From: Pusillimonas sp044464525
GTDB lineage: Bacteria; Pseudomonadota; Gammaproteobacteria; Burkholderiales; Burkholderiaceae_B
Assembly (NCBI RefSeq): GCF_044464525.1
Contig: NZ_JBIQLE010000007.1
Location: 1-64,000 of the forward strand
Reading direction: 5' to 3'
Length of the DNA stretch: 64,000 bases
The notes under the pieces are model-generated. The model searched no databases. It worked only from the letters and a program-made list of their open reading frames with translations, and had not been told where the DNA came from. Below are positions 41,590 to 50,651 of this stretch, in pieces. The translations under genes and the position numbers were made by a program. Every line of letters starts with the position of its first letter. Position 1 is the first letter of the stretch.

Positions 41590-41842
41590 AACGGAGTATC
41601 TCGCGAAAATTGGCTTTGCGAAGACTAATGACTCGTATGCCCGAGGCGGTTTCCGTGAAAACCAGCGCGTGAACTCTGCCGGAGATTCGGCCCAGTGCAA
41701 AATAGCGGATTTCGCCATAATTTTTGCGTTGATCCAGCACGATACGGGCAGTTTCAAAATCAAAGTTCTCTACTATGGAAAAAGGCAGGCCTCGAAGCAA
41801 CTCATTTCTCGCAGACTTTGCTGGATCAAATGTAATTAGCAT
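41564..41842 (-). CDS. brnT: BrnT family ribonuclease toxin (second copy)
   Basis: A 92-residue BrnT: MLITFDPAKSARNELLRGLP, NYGEIRYFALGRISGRVHAL and SGIRVISLRKANFREILRYE. It appears intact and is paired with the overlapping antitoxin. ATG 41842 matches family length; the frame extends to 41953. This module lies outside the decayed toxin-antitoxin zone, between the catabolic cluster and the carbonic anhydrase gene. Confidence 0.9.
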   Translation of the reverse strand: MLITFDPAKSARNELLRGLPFSIVENFDFETARIVLDQRKNYGEIRYFALGRISGRVHALVFTETASGIRVISLRKANFREILRYEQTTRKT

Positions 41843-42203
41843 CTTTATTGTACTAACGATTTGTGTGGCGATGGTGCTTGCTGTCACCGCTTCAATGAAA
41901 TCTCGCTGAAACGGCGGGCTGTGCCGTCGTTTGGATTTCAGCATTTTCAACATACCGCCGGAACTTGTTCTTGTCCTGCTGAATGCAGCGTTTATGTCCT
42001 GGGTTTGTTGAGCTAATAAGCCAGCAGGGTCAAGTGCCCACGAAAAAGCTCTTCGTCAAATTCTGATGCTTTATGCGCCTGTTTCGCCAACCTTGAAAAG
42101 GGCATAATTACAAAGTTTGCCGTGCCGATGTAAACCCCGTGTGCAAAGCGGGCTTGCTGGGTTGAGCAGGCATTTATCGATAAATACACATGGGGTTCTA
42201 AAG
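41843..42203. other. 361-bp space with a possible hairpin, no gene
   Basis: No credible gene. An imperfect inverted repeat, AACCCCGTGTG near 42131 and CACATGGGGTT near 42188, brackets the probable leader of the carbonic anhydrase gene and could be an operator or leader hairpin. Confidence 0.4.
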
Positions 42204-42854
42204 ATGTTGCCATCCAGACTTACAGAAGGTTATCGAAGCTTTTTAGATGGCCGGTTCAAGACCGAAAGCAATCGATATGAACAATTAAGTGAATCGGGCC
42301 AGCACCCCGAGATCATGCTCATCGGCTGTGTCGACTCCCGGGTTTCGCCGGAGGTTATCTTTGATGCCGGGCCGGGCGAGATGCTTGTTGTGCGCAACGT
42401 GGCCAATCTGGTTCCCAAGTACGAAACCGACCCCAGGGCTTCGCACCATGGCACTAGCGCGGCGATCGAGTTCGGCGTCAACGGCCTCAAGGTCAAGCAT
42501 ATTGTTGTATTGGGCCACGCATTATGTGGCGGCGTGCGCGCGTTCCACGATTGCGGCGAGCCGCTTAGCCAGGGCGATTTCATCAGCAAGTGGATGGCGC
42601 AGATCGAGCCGGCCGCCAAGCGCGTCGGGCCCATGACGGGCGATATTAAAACCCACCTGAAGCGGCTTGAACTGGCCGTTGTCGAAGAAAGCCTCAACAA
42701 CCTGCTGACTTTCCCTTTTGTGCGTCGCGCCGTTGAAGCGGGCGAGCTGGAACTGCACGGCGCTTACTTTGGCGTGGCCACGGGGCTGTTGTTCTTACGG
42801 GATCCAGCCACGGGTGAGTTTCGAGCGTGGCTGGAAGAAACCGAAGGGCAGTGA
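42204..42854 (+). CDS. Beta-class carbonic anhydrase
   Basis: A 216-residue beta-carbonic anhydrase. Zinc and catalytic residues are in IGCVDSRVSPEVIF (Cys, Asp-Arg pair) and VVLGHALCGGVRAF (His and Cys); VVRNVANLVP is also typical. It interconverts CO2 and bicarbonate in the cytoplasm. CO2 from CO oxidation or from aromatic decarboxylation could be a source, but the gene is far from cox and is probably housekeeping. ATG 42204 is chosen by similarity; the frame opens at 42117. Confidence 0.93.
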   Translation: MLPSRLTEGYRSFLDGRFKTESNRYEQLSESGQHPEIMLIGCVDSRVSPEVIFDAGPGEMLVVRNVANLVPKYETDPRASHHGTSAAIEFGVNGLKVKHIVVLGHALCGGVRAFHDCGEPLSQGDFISKWMAQIEPAAKRVGPMTGDIKTHLKRLELAVVEESLNNLLTFPFVRRAVEAGELELHGAYFGVATGLLFLRDPATGEFRAWLEETEGQ

Positions 42855-42950
42855 ACTGAATTGGTGTCGCGCTGCTCAGCAGCTTGGTCATATTTTCTTG
42901 CGCCGTGCCGCTTAATTACAGTGCATCTAGTATCTGACAATATGTACGCT

Positions 42951-43083
42951 CTGAGCCCTGAGCCCCGAGGCCAATCCCAAAGTTCTAGCTCAAAGCTCCG
43001 GACTCAAGCCCCGACTTCAAGCTCCGGCCCAAAGTTCGGAGTCGAGAGTTCGGAGCCCAAAGCCCAAAGCCCAAAGCCCAACG
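42951..43083. repeat. Degenerate heptanucleotide repeat array
   Basis: A run of short words based on CAAAGCC / CAAAGTT / CAAGCTC at about 7-base spacing, beginning CTGAGCCCTGAGCC and ending in four copies of AGCCCAA. It fills most of the space between the carbonic anhydrase and CBS genes and is not coding. Confidence 0.75.
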
Positions 43084-43113
43084 CCTCGTGCGGTTATCGG
43101 GCGAGCCAGCCTT

Positions 43114-43587
43114 TTACGCGTGAATAACCGCCGCAGGCAGGTCGTTGATATAGGCTTTCAAATGGCCGTTCTCGGCCTCTTGCTCGTCGTGCACGGCGCG
43201 GGCCACGTCGTAAAATGACAGCACGCCCAGCACCACGCCGTTGTCCACCACGGGCATGAAACGCTGCCGCACCTTGATCATCACACCGCGCAGTGTGTGT
43301 ACATCCATCTGCGGGTCGACCACGATCGGGTCGGCGTTCATGACGTCTTTTATTTTTAGTTTTTCGAGCACGACAGGCGGTTCGTCGCTGGGCCGAGACT
43401 GTTGCCGCGCGAGTGTGTTAATAACCTCGCGAAAAGATAGCAGCCCCACCAGGCGGTTGTCATGCATGACCAGCAGCGAGCCAGAATCCTCGTTTGCCAT
43501 GGTCACTATGGCGTGAGTCAGAAGCGTGTCCGGCGTGGTGGTATATATAACGCCAGTCTTGCCTTTGAGAATGTCGATGACGCGCAT
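43114..43587 (-). CDS. CBS domain pair protein
   Basis: A 157-residue protein of two CBS motifs (about 10-62: GSLLVMHDNRLVGLLSFREV; and 80-140: FMPVVDNGVVLGVLSFYDVA). Stand-alone CBS pairs sense adenine nucleotides. AGGAGAC precedes ATG 43587. It is transcribed away from the acyl-CoA ligase; its partner is unknown. It is not a close copy of the CBS protein at 10482. Confidence 0.88.
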   Translation of the reverse strand: MRVIDILKGKTGVIYTTTPDTLLTHAIVTMANEDSGSLLVMHDNRLVGLLSFREVINTLARQQSRPSDEPPVVLEKLKIKDVMNADPIVVDPQMDVHTLRGVMIKVRQRFMPVVDNGVVLGVLSFYDVARAVHDEQEAENGHLKAYINDLPAAVIHA

Positions 43588-43748
43588 ATCAGTCTCCTGT
43601 TGAGAGCGGCATGGCTTCAGTGTAAAATAATATGGTCATACCGTAAATAGTATCTTATCAACGGTATTGAGCAGAGTAAAGTTAAACCGGCATCAGCTTG
43701 TAACCGTCTCGATACCTTTAATCGCCGTGTGCGAAGGAACGCCAATAC

Positions 43749-45437
43749 ATGAGCACATTATTGACCTTGCATAACCCGCGCACGGCACACGGCTACTATG
43801 CGAGCGGCATCTGGAAGGAAGATACTTTCTACACATTGGCGGCACGCAACGCACTAGAGCATCCGCAAGGCTATGCGGCTCGCGATATTCGCCGGCGGCT
43901 GACCTGGCCCGAGCTTGTTCAAGAGGTGGATCGGGTTTCGGCCGTATTGCATGCCATGGGCCTGCGGCGGGGCGACCGAGTCGCGGTTTGGTTGCCAAGC
44001 TGCGTCGAGAGTATTGCCATCTTTTTGGCTTGCTCGCGAAATGGTTATGTGTGTTGTCCGTCGCTGCATAAAAACCATACGGTTCAGGGCATCGTCGACC
44101 TGCTCAACCAGGTGCAGTGCAAAGTGCTGTTTACCAGGCTGGGTTATGGGTGCGACGTTACCGGAAGGTCAATTGTTGATCGCATGGTCGATGTTCCATC
44201 GCTGAAGCAGGTGGTGCTCGTACGCCAAGAGGTTGATCCGGCCGCCGGCGGCCAGGTTTCAAGCTACCCGCAGGCCGGTCTTGATCTTGAGCTTGCTCCG
44301 GTGGATACCGATCCCGACAAGATTCTGTATCTTGCCTTTACGTCGGGCACCACCGGCAACCCCAAAGGCGTAATGCACAGCGACAACACCTTGCTGGCCA
44401 ATGGCCGCGCCATGGTGGCCGATTGGGGCTTCACACCAAACACCACCATGCTTACCCTCAGCGCCATGAGCCATCATATCGGTACGGTGGCGCTAGAGCA
44501 GTCTGTCATCGCAGGCGCAGAATTGGTCGTCAGTGATTCTTCCGTGCCTTCGCAATGGCTCGACTTGATCATCGAATCGAAAGCCGAATACCTGCTGGGC
44601 GTACCCACGCACGGCATCGATCTCTTGAAGGAAATCCATCAGCGCCGGCTCGAGACCATGGGTCATGCCAAGGTGTTCTACCTGTCGGGCTCGGTTATTC
44701 CGCCCTGGGTGGCGCAAGAGTTCTTCAACCTTGGCGTGGTGCCGCAAAATGCCTTCGGCATGAGCGAGAATGGCAGCCACCATTACACCGTGCCCGACGA
44801 TGGCGAAGCAGTTATTGTGGGCACCTGCGGGCGCAGCTGCCACGGCTACGAAACCCGAATCTGGAAACAAGACGATCCCGACGTGCAGGCGGAGCCAGGC
44901 GAAATCGGCGAGCTGGGCGGCCGCGGCGGCTTATTGATGTTGGGATATTTCGACAATCAAAATGCCACGGAAGAGTCCTTCAACAGTGACGGCTGGTTCC
45001 TGACCGGCGATCTGGGTTCCATCGATGAAAGCGGGTGCCTGCGCATTGTGGGGCGCAAGAAAGAAATGGTCATCCGGGGCGGACGCAATATCTATCCGGG
45101 CATCATCGAAGACCTCGCGCACAACCATCCCCACATCCGCAAGGCGGCGGTATTTCCGGTGCCCGACCCCAGGCTCGGAGAAAAAGCCTGCCTGGGCATG
45201 ATCTGGGACGGCCCCCAGCCCCCCGATCATGTTGCGGTGCTTCAATACCTTTATGAAAGCGGCTTGTCGAAGTACGACATGCCTGAATATGTGCTGTTGA
45301 CCACGAGCTTTCCCATGACGGCAAGCGGCAAGATACTAAAGCGTGAGCTGACGCGCGCCGTGATGGCCGGCGAGCTATCACCCGAGCCGGTTTTCTGGCG
45401 GGCGGGCGCGATAGAGGCGGGCGTGGCCGCTTCTTAG
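43749..45437 (+). CDS. Acyl-CoA synthetase (AMP-forming)
   Basis: A 562-residue ANL-superfamily ligase. The P-loop-like motif is LAFTSGTTGNPKGVMHSD, followed by FGMSENGSHHYTVPDDGE, GWFLTGDLGSIDESGCLRIV, GRKKEMVIRGGRNIYPGIIE and the C-terminal catalytic Lys in TASGKILKREL. It resembles cyclohexanecarboxylate/aryl-acid CoA ligases and activates a carboxylic acid as its CoA thioester. It converges with the F420 gene run and ends 41 bases from dpaL. The acid is not identifiable from sequence. Confidence 0.9.
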   Translation: MSTLLTLHNPRTAHGYYASGIWKEDTFYTLAARNALEHPQGYAARDIRRRLTWPELVQEVDRVSAVLHAMGLRRGDRVAVWLPSCVESIAIFLACSRNGYVCCPSLHKNHTVQGIVDLLNQVQCKVLFTRLGYGCDVTGRSIVDRMVDVPSLKQVVLVRQEVDPAAGGQVSSYPQAGLDLELAPVDTDPDKILYLAFTSGTTGNPKGVMHSDNTLLANGRAMVADWGFTPNTTMLTLSAMSHHIGTVALEQSVIAGAELVVSDSSVPSQWLDLIIESKAEYLLGVPTHGIDLLKEIHQRRLETMGHAKVFYLSGSVIPPWVAQEFFNLGVVPQNAFGMSENGSHHYTVPDDGEAVIVGTCGRSCHGYETRIWKQDDPDVQAEPGEIGELGGRGGLLMLGYFDNQNATEESFNSDGWFLTGDLGSIDESGCLRIVGRKKEMVIRGGRNIYPGIIEDLAHNHPHIRKAAVFPVPDPRLGEKACLGMIWDGPQPPDHVAVLQYLYESGLSKYDMPEYVLLTTSFPMTASGKILKRELTRAVMAGELSPEPVFWRAGAIEAGVAAS

Positions 45438-45438
45438 C

Positions 45439-45459
45439 GGGTGGGCATCCAGCCCACCC
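45439..45459 (+). terminator. Terminator-like hairpin after the CoA ligase gene
   Basis: Perfect 8-bp stem GGGTGGGC/GCCCACCC with a 5-base loop directly after the stop, followed at a distance by a run of six T (45475-45480). It may also act on the convergent dpaL message. Confidence 0.5.
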
Positions 45460-45478
45460 CAATCACTCAATCACTTTT

Positions 45479-46693
45479 TTAAGCTTCGGCAGCCGCTTTC
45501 AAGACTTCGTCGGCAGTTTTTCCCACCTGCTCCAGGTAATCGGTTGGAGCAGTGGCGCCTTCAGTATTGATCAACAGCACCTTGGAGTTTTCACCCAGGC
45601 CCACTTGGCCGCGCAGGGCTTCATCGTTCGCCAACTGAATCAGGGCGGCCAGGCCGGCGGCGCCGGAGCCGCCGCTGACCACGGGAGTGTCGCCGTATTC
45701 GCCGTAGGCCAGCAGCTTCATGGCATCAACGGCGGTGTCGTCAGCAACCGTCATGAAAAAATCCACTGAAGGCTGAAGAAAGCGCCAGGCCAGCGGAGAG
45801 GTTTCGCCGCAGGCCAGGCCTGCCATGACGGAGTCGATGGAGCCGGTCGCGCTGGCGGCGTGGCCCGCCACCGCGCTTTGATACAGGCAGTCGGCCTGAT
45901 CGGGCTCTACGGCGATCATCGTGGGGCGGTTGACGCCGTAGCGTTCCCAAAGGTAGGCGGCCAGGCCGGCAGCCATGCCGCCCACGCCGCCCTGCAAAAA
46001 TACATGGGTGAAGGGGGGTTGGGCATCGCTCGAGGCGTTCAACTGTTCAATGGCTTCGGCGGGAATGGTCGCATAGCCTTGCATCACATCGCGTGGAATT
46101 TCTTCGTAGCCGTCGTACGAGGTGTCGGAAACGACGAGCCAGCCTTCGGTCTTGGATAGTGATTCGGCATGTTCGACTGAATCGTCGTAATCGCCGTCGA
46201 CACGCACGATATCGGCGCCTTGCGACGCGATGGCCTTTTCCCGATCGGGGTTCACCTGCGAGCTGAGCACGATCACGCAGCGGCAGCCTATGTCGCGCGC
46301 TGCGGCGGCCAGCGAGCAGCCATGGTTGCCGGCGGTGGCGCTAACCACAGTGAAGTCTTTCAGCTCTTGGGCATGCTCGCCGGCAAAAAGAGATTTGGCC
46401 GTATAGCCGGCAGAGGGAAACTTGCGCAAGATCAGCCGCACCAGGGCGATCGAGGCGCCCAGGGCCTTGAAACTGCCCAGGGACGAACGTTTGGATTCAT
46501 CCTTGAGCAATACGCTGCCAAGCTTGAGCTTGCAGGCGAGGCCCTGGAGGGAGACCAGCGGCGTCGGGTCGGGGTTAAGCAGTTTCCATTGCGACAGCCA
46601 TTCGCGCGATTCTGCAGCGCGTTCAAGATTCATGATGGTGCGCAAATCGGCGGGGTAAGGGGAACGGCTGGCGAGTTTGTTTTTGACGAACAT
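45479..46693 (-). CDS. dpaL: Diaminopropionate ammonia-lyase
   Basis: A 404-residue PLP enzyme of fold type II. The PLP lysine is in RSSLGSFKALGASIAL, the glycine-rich phosphate loop is in LQGGVGGMAAGLAAYLWERY, and VVSATAGNHGCSLAAAARDI is typical of the diaminopropionate ammonia-lyase subfamily. The enzyme converts 2,3-diaminopropionate to pyruvate and two ammonia. It is the last gene of the F420 run, 63 bases after the nitroreductase and behind its own AGGAG, so it may be co-transcribed. Threonine-dehydratase-like activity is the main alternative. Confidence 0.87.
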   Translation of the reverse strand: MFVKNKLASRSPYPADLRTIMNLERAAESREWLSQWKLLNPDPTPLVSLQGLACKLKLGSVLLKDESKRSSLGSFKALGASIALVRLILRKFPSAGYTAKSLFAGEHAQELKDFTVVSATAGNHGCSLAAAARDIGCRCVIVLSSQVNPDREKAIASQGADIVRVDGDYDDSVEHAESLSKTEGWLVVSDTSYDGYEEIPRDVMQGYATIPAEAIEQLNASSDAQPPFTHVFLQGGVGGMAAGLAAYLWERYGVNRPTMIAVEPDQADCLYQSAVAGHAASATGSIDSVMAGLACGETSPLAWRFLQPSVDFFMTVADDTAVDAMKLLAYGEYGDTPVVSGGSGAAGLAALIQLANDEALRGQVGLGENSKVLLINTEGATAPTDYLEQVGKTADEVLKAAAEA

Positions 46694-46756
46694 GGTTTCT
46701 CCTATGGGCAACGGGCGCTGCTTGCATTGCAAGTCGGCGGGAGCCGCTTGCGATGG

Positions 46757-47473
46757 TCAGTGGGCCGGGTCATTCAGTGTCGGGCCGGTGTCGGCTTCGT
46801 CGAGGTACAGCGTTGTCTCGTGTGGCGGCTTGCGCATGAAGGGCTTGCCGTGGTTGGCTGCGTAGCCGACAGTCAGCATGCCTTGCGGTATCCAGTGGTC
46901 GGCGAGTTTCAGCGCGCCACGGACAATGTCGGGACAGAACATGGGCGCGCACATCCAGCACGAAGACAACCCGGCGGCATGGGCCGCCAACATGATGTTT
47001 TGTCCCGCCATGGCCACGCTTTGTATGGCCATGTTGTGTTCATGGTCGTTGCGGGTCTGTTCCCGGTAGCGATCCATGTCTTCCATGGTCAGGCAAAGCA
47101 ATATGATGGCCGGCGCCGAGGTGATTCGTGCATACGACCGGGACACATCCGCCTCGATCGCCTCGGGGTCGTCGTTGTCCGCACCGCGGTCGCGGCGCAA
47201 CTTGTCGCCCATGGCCGAGGCCAGGCGCACCTTGGTTTCATGGGAGCGCAAGACCACGAATCGCCAGGGCTGGCGGTTGTGTGCCGAAGGCGCACACGAG
47301 CCCAGATACAGCAGCCGGTCGATCAGGTCGACAGGCAGTTGAATGGGCAGATAGCGCCTTACGGAACGACGGCCTTGTAGAAGCGCGGCGGCGTCGTCCA
47401 GCGCCGCATGAGGCTCGACACCGACAGGCTCAAATAGGGCTTGGTCGGAAAATGCGTTAAACAAGGCTGGCAT
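46757..47473 (-). CDS. Nitroreductase family protein, FbiB C-terminal-domain-like
   Basis: A 238-residue FMN nitroreductase-fold protein: RRSVRRYLPIQLPVDLIDRL, SCAPSAHNRQPWRFVVLRSH and MAIQSVAMAGQNIMLAAHAA. In actinobacteria the equivalent domain is fused to CofE as FbiB and reduces dehydro-F420. Here it is free-standing and its start overlaps the fbiC stop by 17 bases, so it is translated with the F420 genes. That strongly suggests the dehydro-F420 reductase role. A general FMN reductase acting with the pathway is the alternative. Confidence 0.87.
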   Translation of the reverse strand: MPALFNAFSDQALFEPVGVEPHAALDDAAALLQGRRSVRRYLPIQLPVDLIDRLLYLGSCAPSAHNRQPWRFVVLRSHETKVRLASAMGDKLRRDRGADNDDPEAIEADVSRSYARITSAPAIILLCLTMEDMDRYREQTRNDHEHNMAIQSVAMAGQNIMLAAHAAGLSSCWMCAPMFCPDIVRGALKLADHWIPQGMLTVGYAANHGKPFMRKPPHETTLYLDEADTGPTLNDPAH

Positions 47474-49904
47474 CCTTCGCGCGTTTGGCGTGCTTGCGCA
47501 TCAGCGGAATAATCGGTTGGATGGCGGGCTTGTCTTCACGTGCGCGCTTCTGAATCTCTTGAGGTATGTCTTGGTAAACGGTGTTGCGCTGGCGCGGAAT
47601 GCGGCCCATCGATTCAAGCAGGGCTTCCATGCGCGGAGCGGTCATTTCCTGGCCGTGCGACGCGCCGGCCGAACGCGAGATGGTCTCGTTCATCAGGGTG
47701 CCGCCCATGTCGTTGGCGCCGGCGTTCAGGCAGGCCTCGACGCCCACGTCTCCCATCTTCACCCACGATGCCTGTATGTTGGGCACGTGGGGATGCAATG
47801 CCAGGCGACCCACGGCGTGCATCAGCACGGCCTCGCGGAACGTGGGGCCGCGCCGGGCGCGTCCTTTGCGGTAGATGGGCGATTCCATGTGGATGAATGG
47901 CAAAGGCACGAACTCGGTGATGCCGCCGGTCTCGGCCTGAAGCTCGCGGATGTGCAAAATGTGGCGCGCCCAATGTTCATAGCCTTCAATGTGTCCGAAC
48001 ATAATGGTGGATGTGCTTCTTAGGCCCACCGAATGCGCGGTGCGCACCACTTCCTTCCATTGCTCTGTGGTGACCTTGTCCGCGCAGATGACGGCGCGGA
48101 TTTCGTCGTCCAGGATCTCGGCGGCGGTGCCGGGCAGGGTAGAGAGGCCGCTTTGTTTCAGGCGCAGCAGGTAATCTTTCAAAGGCATGCCTAGAGTCTG
48201 GGCGCCTTGCCAGATTTCCAACGGCGAAAAAGCATGAATCTGCATCTCTGGAACCACTTGCTTGACGGTCTCGCAGATTTCCATATAGGTGTGGCCGGTA
48301 TAGGAAGGATGTATGCCTCCTTGCATGCACACCTCGGTGGCGCCGCGCTCCCAGGCCTCCAGCACACGGCGCTGAATTTCGTCCAGCGGCAGGTCGTAGG
48401 GTTTGCCGCGCAGGTCTTCGGCGCCGCGCCCTTTGGCGAATGCGCAGAACTGGCAGCGATAGCCGCAGATGTTGGTGTAATTGATATTGCGATTGACGAC
48501 GAAGCTGACGGTATCGCCATTGACGGCGGCTCGCAATTCGTCGGCAGCCTTGCACACAGCCCGGTATTCGGAACCATGGGCGCGAAACAGGCGTACGATT
48601 TCTGCTTCGCTTAGGGCTGCGCCGGCTTGAGCCCGCTGCAAGATGACACTTAGCTCATTCTTTATCAGGGGCAGATACTGGTCGGCAGTAGAGGTGTTCC
48701 AGAAGAGCGTGTCTGCCGGAGGCGCTTCCTGGCTGCCGGCTGTCCATTTCTCGGTGTAGGCCAGGCCTTGGCCGTCGGTTGCCTGCAGCAGGCGCGTGTG
48801 AAACGCGGGGTCTACCCACTCTTGCATCTTGCGCGCATAGGCGGGGTAGATTGCCAGGCGTTCAACAAGCTCCTTGCCGGCTTCGCGGGTGGCTTCAGCC
48901 AGGTTGGCCAAGTGCGGCCAGGGCGCTTCGGGGTTGACGTGGTCGGGGGTAACCGGCGAGACGCCGCCCCAATCATTGATGCCCGCGTCGATCAACTGCT
49001 TCAGTGCGCCTGGCTGCAGGTTGGGCGGCGCCTGGATGTTCATTTCGGCGCCGAATATCAGCCGCGCTGCGGCAATGGTCCAGACGTGCTCTTCCAGCGA
49101 TGGTGGTTCAACGTTGACCATCTTGGTACCGGCCTTGGGCCGGAAGTTCTGAACGATGATTTCCTGGATGTGGCCGTGTTGCTGATGCAGACGGCGCAAC
49201 GCAAGCAGCGAGTCGATACGCTCGCGGCGCGTTTCGCCGATGCCGATGAGGATGCCGCTGGTGAAAGGCACTTTCGCTTCGCCGGCCAGGCGCAGGGTTT
49301 GAAGGCGCGCCGAAGGCAGCTTGTCGGGCGACCCATAGTGCGCGCCGCCGGGTTCGCAAAGTCGCTCGGAAGTGCTTTCAAGCATGATGCCTTGGGAAAC
49401 GCTGACCGCGCGCAGCCTGTCCAGGTCTTCGCGGGTAAGCAACCCAGGGTTGACGTGGGGGATGAGCCCGGTTTCTTCGTAGACGGTCTTGCAGGCATCG
49501 ACCAGATAACTGATGGTGCTGTCGTAGCCCATGGCATCAAGGGCTTCACGCGCCGCCATGTAGCGTAGTTCGGGCTTGTCACCCAGTGTGAAGAGGGCTT
49601 CTTTGCAATTGGCCTTGGCGCCCTGGCGCGCTATCTCCAGCACTTGCTCGATGCTTAGATACGGGGCGGGCATCTTGCGGGGCGTCTGCGCAAAGGTGCA
49701 GTAGTGGCAGACATCCCGGCATAATTGGGTTAATGGTATGAACACCTTTTTCGAATACGAGACGGCTTCGCCATGCCCCTTGTCTCGCATGGCGCCGGCT
49801 GGGGCCAGCAACTGGTCCGATGCCAGTTCGATGAGGCCGTAGGCGGCTTCGTCGGAAAGCGGGGTGTTGCGGTCCGTAAGAATCAAGCTGGGCATAGTGT
49901 TCAT
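47457..49904 (-). CDS. fbiC: FO synthase, fused CofG-CofH
   Basis: An 815-residue protein with two radical-SAM domains. The N-terminal CofG half has LCRDVCHYCTF (C62, C66, C69) and the C-terminal CofH half has ICGYRCQFCAF (C480, C484, C487). Together they build 7,8-didemethyl-8-hydroxy-5-deazariboflavin (FO), the F420 chromophore, from tyrosine and the riboflavin precursor. The fused form is that of F420-making bacteria. Its ATG overlaps the cofC stop (ATGA). Both cluster motifs are intact and length is normal. Confidence 0.96.
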   Translation of the reverse strand: MNTMPSLILTDRNTPLSDEAAYGLIELASDQLLAPAGAMRDKGHGEAVSYSKKVFIPLTQLCRDVCHYCTFAQTPRKMPAPYLSIEQVLEIARQGAKANCKEALFTLGDKPELRYMAAREALDAMGYDSTISYLVDACKTVYEETGLIPHVNPGLLTREDLDRLRAVSVSQGIMLESTSERLCEPGGAHYGSPDKLPSARLQTLRLAGEAKVPFTSGILIGIGETRRERIDSLLALRRLHQQHGHIQEIIVQNFRPKAGTKMVNVEPPSLEEHVWTIAAARLIFGAEMNIQAPPNLQPGALKQLIDAGINDWGGVSPVTPDHVNPEAPWPHLANLAEATREAGKELVERLAIYPAYARKMQEWVDPAFHTRLLQATDGQGLAYTEKWTAGSQEAPPADTLFWNTSTADQYLPLIKNELSVILQRAQAGAALSEAEIVRLFRAHGSEYRAVCKAADELRAAVNGDTVSFVVNRNINYTNICGYRCQFCAFAKGRGAEDLRGKPYDLPLDEIQRRVLEAWERGATEVCMQGGIHPSYTGHTYMEICETVKQVVPEMQIHAFSPLEIWQGAQTLGMPLKDYLLRLKQSGLSTLPGTAAEILDDEIRAVICADKVTTEQWKEVVRTAHSVGLRSTSTIMFGHIEGYEHWARHILHIRELQAETGGITEFVPLPFIHMESPIYRKGRARRGPTFREAVLMHAVGRLALHPHVPNIQASWVKMGDVGVEACLNAGANDMGGTLMNETISRSAGASHGQEMTAPRMEALLESMGRIPRQRNTVYQDIPQEIQKRAREDKPAIQPIIPLMRKHAKRAKDASLV

Positions 49905-50638
49905 CCTTTTTGAAATCGGGTCGGGATAAGCTCCGGTACGGCCCTGGGAAAAATAGATTCGGTCGCCGGAAATACGGCGGCGTTCAGCAAGCGCGCGGCA
50001 ATGCCGCTGCGCTTGAGGTAGGCATAGGTTTTGGTGGAACTGCTGCAGTTCAAGAACGACAGCAGGTCAAGCGGACGATCGATGTCGTAATGAAGCCGGG
50101 GCGTGCTTAGAATGTTCGGCTCGATGCCCGAGGACGTGGCCAGGTGGCGATGCGCCCTGAAGCTGTTGTGCCCAAAGCAGTTGGGTATGACGTTGGGCGG
50201 AGAGCAGAGCATGGCGTTGGTGCCGCCGTCCCGGGCCGCCGGCACCAGCGTCACAGCCCTGGGCAGCGCATGCGCATCCAACAGGTGGTTGACCGTGGCG
50301 GGGTCGATGGCGGGTACGTCCGAAGGCACCACCATCATGCCTTCCATGCCTTGCGAGCGCAGGGTCTGCGCTGCGGCTGCGACGGCGCCCGAAAGGCCTC
50401 CCGACACAGGGTCGGGCAGGGTGGACGCCCCAAGCGATATGGCCAAATGAGCCGCTTCGCGGTCGGAGGTGACGACATACACTGCAGCCAGTCGTTCGCA
50501 TTGGATAAGGACGCTCAGCACATCTTCGAACATCACGCGCGCCAGCCGGCGGCGCTCTTCGTGCGACAAAACCGTTTTCAGGCGCTGCTTGGCTTCGTTG
50601 AAGCTCTTGACGGGTATGACCGCTGCGATACGTTGCAT
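49901..50638 (-). CDS. cofC: Phospholactate/3-phosphoglycerate/PEP guanylyltransferase
   Basis: A 245-residue CofC/FbiD: IAAVIPVKSFNEAKQRLKTV (the family's N-terminal signature), MMVVPSDVPAIDPATVNHLL and GGTNAMLCSPP. It activates a three-carbon phosphoacid with GTP for transfer to FO by CofD. Bacterial enzymes differ in using PEP, phospholactate or 3-phosphoglycerate; this cannot be settled by eye. ATG 50638 has GAGAGGG upstream and is where the family starts; the frame extends to 50731. The C-terminus is about 40 residues longer than the compact archaeal form. Confidence 0.93.
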   Translation of the reverse strand: MQRIAAVIPVKSFNEAKQRLKTVLSHEERRRLARVMFEDVLSVLIQCERLAAVYVVTSDREAAHLAISLGASTLPDPVSGGLSGAVAAAAQTLRSQGMEGMMVVPSDVPAIDPATVNHLLDAHALPRAVTLVPAARDGGTNAMLCSPPNVIPNCFGHNSFRAHRHLATSSGIEPNILSTPRLHYDIDRPLDLLSFLNCSSSTKTYAYLKRSGIAARLLNAAVFPATESIFPRAVPELIPTRFQKG

Positions 50639-50651
50639 GTGCCCTCTCTTT

